Of a stretch of 6,486 nucleotides of DNA, positions 1-6,486 are shown in pieces. Within the stretch, counting starts at the first letter, position 1. Every line of letters begins with the position of its first letter. The translations under genes and the position numbers were made by a program. Origin of the DNA: JAOTYV01 sp964469835 (GTDB taxonomy: Bacteria; Pseudomonadota; Alphaproteobacteria; UBA8366); the NCBI GenBank assembly GCA_964469835.1, contig CAYYBI010000475.1:1-6486 (forward strand). Reading direction: 5' to 3'. The notes beneath the pieces are model-generated. The model made no database searches. It worked only from the letters and a program-made list of their open reading frames with translations, and had not been told where the DNA came from.

Positions 1-757
1 CTCGGCATTCGGCGCCCGGAACGGGCCCCAACCGGCGGCACTTCACCTCGACACCGGCATGTCCCGGCTTGGCCTGCCGCCGCGGGAGCTCGATATCCTG
101 GCGTCCGATTTATCTAAATTGGATGGTGTCGACTTGCGCTACGTGATGAGCCACCTTGCTTGTGCGGACACGCCCGGCCATCCGCTGAACCGCGAGCAGT
201 TGAGCGCCTTCGAGTCTGCGCTGCCGCGGCTCCCGAAATCAGCCGCGTCGCTGGCGGCCTCATCGGGAATTTTCCTGGGACCGGATTATCACTTCGATTT
301 GGTGCGTCCCGGAGTCGCGCTATACGGTGTGGCGCCGCTTGCCGGAGAGCCCAATCCGATGAAACAAGTTATTAATTTAAAAGGGACAATCATCCAAATT
401 CGTGACGTTGACGCTCCCCGGACCGTTGGCTATGGTGCCACGCATCAATTTGCGGGTCCGTCGCGCGTCGCGACCGTGGCCGCGGGATATGCGGATGGTT
501 ATCTGCGCAGCCTTAGCGGGCGGGGAACGGCGTTAATCGATGGCATTGCGGTTCCCATTGTCGGACGGGTGTCGATGGATCTGATCACGCTGGATATCAC
601 GAAAACACCGCAGGCGAAGCTCGGCGACTTCGTCGAGTTGATCGGTCCGCATCACGATGTGGATGCAATCGCCCGGGAAGCAGGCACAATCGGCTATGAA
701 ATCTTGACGGGGCTGGGCCGCCGCTACGCTCGGCATTACACCGGAAACGGCCATTGA
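1..757 (+). CDS. alr: Alanine racemase, C-terminal part (5' end outside window)
   Basis: PLP-dependent cytoplasmic racemase converting L-alanine to D-alanine for peptidoglycan synthesis. The reading frame is open to the left edge (first full codon at base 2), and 251 residues are visible of a family length near 360-380. Missing are the N-terminus and the PLP-binding lysine. Visible hallmarks, in order, are HLDTGMSRLGL at the very start, SHLACAD near residue 50, the RPGVALYG segment near 102-109, the AAGYADGY motif whose Tyr (codon 488-490) matches the second catalytic base of the family, GRVSMDL near 188-194, and the C-terminal GYEILTGLGRRYAR. An ATG at 59 lies inside the conserved HLDTGM motif, so it is not the start. 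The TGA stop overlaps the TTG start of mlaE (TTGA). Around 362-400 the codons are unusually AT-rich for the window. Family identity is secure; assignment to alr rather than a catabolic paralogue such as dadX rests on context. Confidence 0.96.
   Translation, partial: SAFGARNGPQPAALHLDTGMSRLGLPPRELDILASDLSKLDGVDLRYVMSHLACADTPGHPLNREQLSAFESALPRLPKSAASLAASSGIFLGPDYHFDLVRPGVALYGVAPLAGEPNPMKQVINLKGTIIQIRDVDAPRTVGYGATHQFAGPSRVATVAAGYADGYLRSLSGRGTALIDGIAVPIVGRVSMDLITLDITKTPQAKLGDFVELIGPHHDVDAIAREAGTIGYEILTGLGRRYARHYTGNGH
408..436 (+). promoter_or_regulatory. Possible internal sigma-70-type promoter inside alr
   Basis: TTGACG (408-413) is separated by exactly 17 bases from TATGGT (431-436), matching 5/6 and 4/6 of the sigma-70 consensus. 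An AT-rich stretch (about 362-400) lies just upstream, where an UP element could sit. If real, transcription would begin near 443 and supply mlaE-mlaF-radA-cvpA-purF independently of the upstream promoter. It lies entirely within conserved alr coding sequence, so it could be a chance match. Prediction only. Confidence 0.22.
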
Positions 758-1533
758 ACGCCATTCAATCAGTTGGCCGACTCTTTCTCACCTTCCTGGA
801 ACTGGTGGGCGAAGTGGCGGTATTTTCGGCCGTCGCCGTATCTCATTGCCTCCGGCCGCCATTCTACTTCCGGCTGATCGGCCGCCAGATGATGGAAATC
901 GGCTACTATTCGCTGCCGGTCGTCGGATTGACCACGCTGTTTGCCGGCATGGTGCTCGCCCTGCAAAGCTATACGGGCTTCGCGCGAAACTCAGTCGGCG
1001 CGGAAGGCGCAATTGCCGAAATCGTTGTGCTCAGCATCACCCGCGAGCTCGGGCCCGTCCTGGCCGGGCTGATGGTCGCGGCACGGGTCGGCTCATCCAT
1101 CGCTGCCGAGATCGGCACAATGCGGGTGACCGAACAAATTGACGCGCTGGTCACGCTTTCGACCAATCCATTCAAATATCTGGTCGCTCCACGGATCATC
1201 GCGGGCGTCGCCACTTTGCCGCTACTGATCCTGATCGGTGACATTATCGGCGTCGTCGGCGGTTATATCGTCGCCATCTACAAATTGTCCTTCAATCCGG
1301 CACTTTATCTCAGAAACAGTTGGGATAGCCTGTTCGCCGAGGACGTCATCACCGGCCTCGTAAAGGCCGCCGTGTTTGGCTTCATCGTTACCTTGATGGG
1401 TTGCTATCAGGGCTATTATTCACGCGGTGGCGCGCAAGGCGTCGGTGCCGCGACGATCAATGCGGTGGTCACCGCGTCGATCCTGATCCTCATCCTCAAC
1501 TATCTCATTTCGGCAATGTTCTTCGGCGTATGA
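754..1533 (+). CDS. mlaE: MlaE-type ABC transporter permease (phospholipid/MCE transport)
   Basis: Inner-membrane permease of the Mla/MCE-type ABC transporter family, which moves phospholipids between the inner membrane and the periplasm/outer membrane. It is 259 residues, against about 260 in E. coli MlaE as I recall it. An amphipathic N-terminal region (1-45) leads into hydrophobic segments at about 52-72, 88-112, 145-176, 198-218 and 236-258. The family core is visible at 97-132: RELGPVLAGLMVAARVGSS followed by AAEIGTMRVTEQIDAL, the region expected to contact the ATPase. The start is TTG at 754, overlapping the alr stop; a weak GGAAA lies at 743-747. The next in-frame ATGs (889, 892; residues 46-47) would remove the N-terminal region that family members have, so TTG is preferred. 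The gene overlaps mlaF by four bases, and the two products should form the transporter core. The mlaD substrate-binding partner is not in the window. The substrate could be another lipid; Mce-type permeases are hard to separate by sequence alone. Confidence 0.93.
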   Translation: MNAIQSVGRLFLTFLELVGEVAVFSAVAVSHCLRPPFYFRLIGRQMMEIGYYSLPVVGLTTLFAGMVLALQSYTGFARNSVGAEGAIAEIVVLSITRELGPVLAGLMVAARVGSSIAAEIGTMRVTEQIDALVTLSTNPFKYLVAPRIIAGVATLPLLILIGDIIGVVGGYIVAIYKLSFNPALYLRNSWDSLFAEDVITGLVKAAVFGFIVTLMGCYQGYYSRGGAQGVGAATINAVVTASILILILNYLISAMFFGV

Positions 1534-2303
1534 CAGTTCCCAAAATACGACTTCGGAATGTGCACAAACAATTCGGCGACAACGTCGTGCTCCGCGATGT
1601 TTCGCTTGATATCATGCCCGGCGAATCGGTCGTCATCATCGGCGGTTCCGGCAGCGGCAAATCGGTGACGCTGAAATGCATCCTCGGGCTGCTAACGCCG
1701 GATGCGGGCAGTATCGAAATCGACGGTCAGTCTGTCATCGGCATCGGCGACGATGAGCGCGAAGGCATAAATGCGAAAATCGGCATGCTGTTCCAGAGCG
1801 CCGCCCTCTTTGACAGTCTTACCGTATGGGAAAACGTCGCTTTCGGCCTGATCGAGGGGCAAGGCAAGGCGCGCGTCGAAGCCCGCGCCATCGCCATGGA
1901 CAAGCTGGCCCAGGTCGGCCTGACCGAGGAGATCGGCTTGATGACGCCCGCCGATCTGTCCGGCGGCATGCGCAAACGGGTCGGTCTTGCCCGGGCCATC
2001 GCGATCGAACCGGAAATTCTGTTTTTCGACGAGCCGACCACCGGCATCGACCCGATCATGGGCGACATCATCAATGAGTTGATCGTCGACTGTACCAGGG
2101 CGATCGGCGCCACAGGCCTGACGATCACCCACGATATGGCAAGCGCTCGAAAGATTTCCGACCGCATCGCGATGCTGTATAAGGGGGAACTCGTGTGGGT
2201 TGGTCCGACCAATGAAATCGACGATACCGACAATGCGGTGGTCCAGCAGTTTATCAATGGAAGCGCGGAAGGCCCGATCGAGTTGGAGGTGCGGCCGCTA
2301 TGA
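1530..2303 (+). CDS. mlaF: MlaF-type ABC transporter ATP-binding protein
   Basis: Cytoplasmic ATPase energising the MlaE permease, 257 residues. Visible ABC motifs: Walker A GGSGSGKS (38-45), Q-loop Gln89 in MLFQSAALFDSLTV, signature LSGGMRKRV (143-151) with the LSGGM form typical of Mla/MCE ATPases rather than LSGGQ, Walker B ILFFDEP (163-169) with catalytic Glu168, TTGIDP D-loop region (170-175) and switch His201 in THDMASA. No motif is missing. The start is the ATG at 1530 inside the ATGA overlap with the mlaE stop; the frame is open further upstream, to 1401 or before, but that part lies within mlaE and does not resemble an ABC N-terminus. The Shine-Dalgarno before 1530 is poor, consistent with translation coupled to mlaE. 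The 3' end contains a strong GGAGGTG (2285-2291) that serves a downstream ATG at 2300. Confidence 0.95.
   Translation: MTVPKIRLRNVHKQFGDNVVLRDVSLDIMPGESVVIIGGSGSGKSVTLKCILGLLTPDAGSIEIDGQSVIGIGDDEREGINAKIGMLFQSAALFDSLTVWENVAFGLIEGQGKARVEARAIAMDKLAQVGLTEEIGLMTPADLSGGMRKRVGLARAIAIEPEILFFDEPTTGIDPIMGDIINELIVDCTRAIGATGLTITHDMASARKISDRIAMLYKGELVWVGPTNEIDDTDNAVVQQFINGSAEGPIELEVRPL
2285..2291 (+). promoter_or_regulatory. Strong Shine-Dalgarno at end of mlaF
   Basis: GGAGGTG is complementary to the 16S rRNA 3' end over seven bases and is the best ribosome binding site I found at any gene junction here. It sits eight bases before the ATG at 2300, not before the radA start at 2346. It lies within mlaF codons for Glu-Val, so coding constraint could also produce it. 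Confidence 0.5.
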
Positions 2304-2344
2304 GCCCGCTTGACCCTTTGCATCCGATTATCGGCAGGCGGTAA
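2300..2344 (+). other. Candidate 14-codon mini-ORF between mlaF and radA
   Basis: The ATG at 2300 overlaps the mlaF stop (ATGA) and opens a short frame, MSPLDPLHPIIGRR, ending at TAA 2342-2344, one base before the radA GTG. It has a near-perfect Shine-Dalgarno eight bases upstream. I recognise no family in the peptide. It could be a coupling mini-cistron that hands ribosomes from mlaF to radA, the decayed start of a gene once present here, or an accidental frame. Whether it is translated is not shown by sequence alone. Confidence 0.35.
2336..2341 (+). promoter_or_regulatory. Ribosome binding site deciding the radA start
   Basis: AGGCGG ends four bases before the GTG at 2346 and overlaps the last codons of the mini-ORF. 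It supports GTG 2346 over the in-frame TTG at 2310, which would add twelve residues not expected in RadA. Confidence 0.5.
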
Positions 2345-2345
2345 C

Positions 2346-3764
<1,419 letters not shown>

Positions 3765-4445
3765 ATGACACTTCCTTTCGGTATTATCGACATTTGCTTT
3801 GTCGCCATTCTGGTGATCTCCGGCATCCTCGCCTATTTACGCGGCTTTGTGCGGGAAGTCCTCGCCGTTGCCGCCTGGGTCGGAGCGACCGTCATTACCC
3901 TTTACGGCTTTCCGCCGCTGAAACCGGTTGTCCGGGATATCATCGAAAATCAGATGCTGGCTGACATCACCGCCGGCGCCGGCCTCTTCGTCGTCGCCCT
4001 CGCGCTGCTGACCATCTTGGCCCAACTCGCCGCCCGCCAGGTACGCGACAGCGCGGCCAGTAATTTCGACCGGTCGCTCGGCTTCGCCTTTGGTGTTTTA
4101 CGCGGCGTGATCCTGGTCAGCCTGCTGTATCTCAGCGCGGCCTGGTTCTGGGGCCGCGATAATTTGCCCGACGCCATCACCGAGGCGCGCACCTTTCCGC
4201 TGATCGAGGGAAGTGCGGAAATCCTGCTGACATTGGTGCCGGAAGACGCGCGCGTATCGGCCGAAAGCGCGACCGGGCTCGCCCGTAAGAAAGCGGACCG
4301 GGCGCTGTCCGCGGACAAGGCCTTGCGGCGCCTGCTCGATCCCAAGCCGGAACGTCCTAAGACGACCAAGGACGGCCGAAAGCCGACATCGTATCGCCCG
4401 TCGGAACGCAATGAAATGCAACGGCTCATCGAAAGCAAACAATAA
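3765..4445 (+). CDS. cvpA: CvpA family membrane protein
   Basis: Small inner-membrane protein named for colicin V production in E. coli; its molecular role is not settled, though envelope stress functions have been proposed. It is 226 residues with four hydrophobic segments at about 7-24, 31-48, 68-90 and 108-128. Family motifs are RGFVREVL (26-33) and DRSLGFAFGVLRGV (102-115), which match the E. coli pattern RGFVREAL and DRVLGVCFGALRG. After the membrane part comes a long charged, strongly basic cytoplasmic-type tail (about 160-226), ending SYRPSERNEMQRLIESKQ, that makes the protein some 60 residues longer than the E. coli one; extended tails are, as I recall, common in alphaproteobacteria. 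The ATG follows the radA TAA with no gap, and GGAAA (3753-3757) may serve as its ribosome site. Sixteen bases separate it from purF, the same cvpA-purF pairing as in E. coli. Confidence 0.93.
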   Translation: MTLPFGIIDICFVAILVISGILAYLRGFVREVLAVAAWVGATVITLYGFPPLKPVVRDIIENQMLADITAGAGLFVVALALLTILAQLAARQVRDSAASNFDRSLGFAFGVLRGVILVSLLYLSAAWFWGRDNLPDAITEARTFPLIEGSAEILLTLVPEDARVSAESATGLARKKADRALSADKALRRLLDPKPERPKTTKDGRKPTSYRPSERNEMQRLIESKQ

Positions 4446-4446
4446 C

Positions 4447-4454
4447 AAGGGAAG
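4447..4454 (+). promoter_or_regulatory. Ribosome binding site deciding the purF start
   Basis: AAGGGAAG lies seven bases before the ATG at 4462 in the 16-base cvpA-purF gap. It supports 4462 over the upstream in-frame ATG at 4411, which lies inside cvpA and would add 17 residues of low-complexity sequence (NNNKGS) to the propeptide. Confidence 0.6.
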
Positions 4455-4461
4455 TGCCCGC

Positions 4462-5913
4462 ATGCTGACGACCCATCCATTCGACGACGACCATCTACAC
4501 GAAGAATGCGCGGTATTCGGCATTTACGGGCACCCGGAGGCGGCGGCGCACGCAGCGCTCGGCCTCCACGCCCTCCAGCATCGCGGTCAGGAAGCGGCGG
4601 GCATCGTTACCCATGACGGGGTCCAGTTCCGCGCCCACCGAGGGATTGGGCTGGTCGGTGATATCTTTGCCGAACAATCGATCATCGAACGCCTCAAGGG
4701 CAATGCGGCGATCGGGCATACCCGGTACTCCACTACTGGTGAGCCGATGATGCGCAATGTGCAGCCGTTGTTCGCCGAACTCGCCATCGGTGGCCTGGCT
4801 ATCGCGCATAACGGCAATTTGACCAATGCGCGCGCGGTGCATGACCGGCTGGTGAACGAGGGCTGTATCTTCCAATCGACAACCGACACGGAAATCATCG
4901 TTCATTTGATGGCGACGCGGCAGGGAGCGGTCGTGGAACGGCTGGTCGCCGCCCTGCGCCAGGTCGAAGGCGCCTATTCGCTGGCGGTGATGGCGAAGGA
5001 TTGCCTGATCGGCGTGCGCGATCCGCACGGGGTTCGGCCGCTCGCTTTGGGCCGGCTCGGCGATTCATATATCATCGCCTCCGAATCCTGCGCTTTCGAC
5101 ATCATCGGCGGCGAATTCGTGCGCGACATCGAGCCCGGCGAACTGGTCGTAATCAACGAGAACGGCGTGTTCAGCCACCGCCCCTTCCCGCCGGCCGCCT
5201 CGCGGTTCTGCATCTTCGAGCACATCTATTTTGCCAAGCCCGACAGCGTCATCGGCGGCACCTCGGTCTATGAAGCGCGCAAGCGGATCGGCGTCGAACT
5301 CGCACGCGAGCACGCGATCCCGGCGGACGTCACCGTGCCGGTGCCGGATTCCGGCGTGCCCGCGGCAATCGGCTATGCCGCCGAAGCGGGGATCCCCTAC
5401 GAGCTTGGAATCATCCGTAACCATTACGTCGGTCGCACCTTCATCGAACCGAGCGACGAAATCAGGCATTTCGGCGTCCGGCTGAAACACAATGCGAACC
5501 GTGCGGTGATCGAGGGCAAGCGGGTCATCCTGGTGGACGATTCGATCGTCCGCGGCACGACCTCTCGCAAGATCGTCGAGATGGTGCGCAATGCCGGGGC
5601 GCGTGAGGTGCACATGCGCATATCCAGCCCGCCGACGACCCATTCCTGCTTTTACGGCGTCGACACGCCCGAACGCGACCAACTGCTGGCCGCCCACCAT
5701 GATGTCGAGGCCATGCGCGACCTGATCGGCGCCGACAGCCTCGCCTTCATTTCGATCGACGGACTCTATCGGGCGATGGGAGAGCCCAGCCGCAATATCG
5801 ATAAACCGCAATTCTGCGATGCCTGCTTCTCGGGCGACTATCCGATCCGGCTGACCGACCAGATCGGCGGCAACGGCACACGGCAACTCTCGCTGCTCGC
5901 CGAGGCTGGTTGA
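4462..5913 (+). CDS. purF: Amidophosphoribosyltransferase (glutamine PRPP amidotransferase)
   Basis: Catalyses the first committed step of de novo purine synthesis, PRPP plus glutamine to 5-phosphoribosylamine. It is 483 residues, close to the usual 470-505. The N-terminal Ntn-glutaminase domain (about 16-245) starts at Cys16 in HEECAVFG, so residues 1-15 look like a propeptide removed to expose the nucleophile, as in B. subtilis PurF and unlike E. coli, where Cys follows Met. Glutaminase motifs seen are LQHRGQEAAGI (39-49), GHTRYST (85-91), HNGNL (116-120) and TDTE (141-144). The phosphoribosyltransferase domain carries the PRPP loop VILVDDSIVRGTTS (355-368). Cys250, Cys396 and the C-x2-C pair Cys452/Cys455 match the four ligands of the [4Fe-4S] cluster in B. 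subtilis-type PurF. The TGA stop overlaps the next ATG by one base. No purine riboswitch or obvious PurR-type operator is visible upstream. Confidence 0.97.
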   Translation: MLTTHPFDDDHLHEECAVFGIYGHPEAAAHAALGLHALQHRGQEAAGIVTHDGVQFRAHRGIGLVGDIFAEQSIIERLKGNAAIGHTRYSTTGEPMMRNVQPLFAELAIGGLAIAHNGNLTNARAVHDRLVNEGCIFQSTTDTEIIVHLMATRQGAVVERLVAALRQVEGAYSLAVMAKDCLIGVRDPHGVRPLALGRLGDSYIIASESCAFDIIGGEFVRDIEPGELVVINENGVFSHRPFPPAASRFCIFEHIYFAKPDSVIGGTSVYEARKRIGVELAREHAIPADVTVPVPDSGVPAAIGYAAEAGIPYELGIIRNHYVGRTFIEPSDEIRHFGVRLKHNANRAVIEGKRVILVDDSIVRGTTSRKIVEMVRNAGAREVHMRISSPPTTHSCFYGVDTPERDQLLAAHHDVEAMRDLIGADSLAFISIDGLYRAMGEPSRNIDKPQFCDACFSGDYPIRLTDQIGGNGTRQLSLLAEAG

Positions 5914-6486
5914 TGGCGCGGCTCGACGGCCGCATTGCCCTGATTACCGGCGCCAGCCGCGGCATCGGCGCCGCGGTTGCGCGGCGTTTCGCCAAGGAAG
6001 GCGCACGCCTGATACTTGCCGCGCGGACCGTCGGCGGTCTCGAAGAAGTCGACGACGCGGTGCGCGCAGTCGGCGGCCAGGCTACCCTGGTGCCGATGGA
6101 TCTGACCGATGGTGCTGCCATCGACCAACTCGGCGGCGCGATCCACGAAAAATTCGGCCGCCTCGACATCCTCGTCGGCAATGCCGCCGCCCTCGGCACG
6201 CTCGGCCCAGCAGCGCATATCGAACCGGCACAATGGGACAGCGTGGTCGCGCTCAACCTGACCGCCAATTACCGGCTGATCCGCAGCATGGACCCGCTGC
6301 TGCGCCAATCGGAATCCGGCCGCGCGATCTTCGTCACATCGGGGGCGGCACGCGGCAGAAATCCATTCTGGGGGGTCTATGCTGCGACCAAGGCGGGGTT
6401 GGAAGCTTTGGTGAAAACCTACGCCGCAGAAATGGCAGAAACCTCCGTGCGCACCAATCTGGTCAATCCCGGCGGCCAGCGCACGG
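5913..6486 (+). CDS. SDR family NAD(P)-dependent oxidoreductase, N-terminal part
   Basis: Classical short-chain dehydrogenase/reductase cut by the right edge; 191 residues are visible of the usual 240-260. The Rossmann fold shows TGASRGIG (12-19), Arg38 after the second strand (compatible with NADP(H) preference), Asp63 in PMDLTD, and NAA (90-92) in place of the common NAG. The catalytic set is complete: Asn115, Ser143, Tyr156 and Lys160 (YAATK), with the standard 13-residue Ser-Tyr spacing. The following VNPGGQRT resembles the INPGGTRT stretch of E. coli YciK-type SDRs, from memory. The ATG overlaps the purF stop (TGATG), and GAGG at 5902-5905 is a plausible ribosome site, so it is probably co-translated with purF. 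An SDR gene after purF is, as I recall, common in alphaproteobacteria. The substrate is unknown; proximity to purF does not show a purine role. Confidence 0.92.
   Translation, partial: MARLDGRIALITGASRGIGAAVARRFAKEGARLILAARTVGGLEEVDDAVRAVGGQATLVPMDLTDGAAIDQLGGAIHEKFGRLDILVGNAAALGTLGPAAHIEPAQWDSVVALNLTANYRLIRSMDPLLRQSESGRAIFVTSGAARGRNPFWGVYAATKAGLEALVKTYAAEMAETSVRTNLVNPGGQRT

Noticed and set aside
1810..1838. Perfect TTGACA at 1810-1815 inside mlaF
   Set aside because: No -10-like hexamer lies 16-18 bases downstream (AACGTC at 17); the TATGGG at 1825 is only nine bases away.
2310..2338. TTGACC at 2310-2315 as a promoter -35 for radA
   Set aside because: The bases 17 positions downstream (GGCAGG) do not resemble a -10, and GATTAT at 2326 is too close.
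2310..2345. TTG at 2310 as an earlier radA start
   Set aside because: It would add twelve residues (MTLCIRLSAGGN) before a normal RadA N-terminus; GTG 2346 has a better placed ribosome site and the expected distance to the first zinc-finger cysteine.
4446..4461. Terminator or purine riboswitch before purF
   Set aside because: The gap is only 16 bases and has no inverted repeat; there is no room for an aptamer.
5065..5886. A 273-codon open frame on the - strand opposite purF
   Set aside because: It lies wholly inside intact purF, has no recognisable domain, and long antisense frames are expected from codon bias in GC-rich genes.

Overview
The window is a dense, single-strand block of seven co-directional protein genes on the + strand, from a GC-rich (roughly 60% by eye) Gram-negative bacterium. 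Gene order, TTG/GTG start use and protein character point to an alphaproteobacterium, most likely Rhodospirillales-like. This placement is inferred from remembered gene order and motifs; no search was run.

Layout, left to right: (1) the C-terminal two thirds of alanine racemase (alr), cut by the left edge; (2) mlaE and mlaF, the permease and ATPase of an Mla/MCE-type lipid transporter; (3) radA, the DNA repair/recombination ATPase; (4) cvpA, a small membrane protein; (5) purF, the first enzyme of de novo purine synthesis; (6) a short-chain dehydrogenase/reductase (SDR) cut by the right edge. The largest gap between these genes is 42 bases. Junctions are mostly overlapping or abutting: TTGA between alr and mlaE, ATGA at the end of mlaF, TAA-ATG between radA and cvpA, TGATG between purF and the SDR gene. 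This suggests one polycistronic transcript with translational coupling. No stretch over 300 bases lacks a gene, and I see no RNA gene, mobile element, CRISPR array or convincing terminator.

The genes do not form one pathway. They cover peptidoglycan precursor supply (D-Ala), envelope lipid transport, recombination and purine synthesis, which is typical of a conserved housekeeping cluster. I do not see a new multi-gene system here. The points most worth a second look are small: a near-perfect Shine-Dalgarno and ATG at the end of mlaF that open a 14-codon reading frame ending one base before radA; a possible promoter inside alr next to an AT-rich patch; a KNRYG variant of the RadA KNRFG motif; and mlaEF without mlaD in the cluster.
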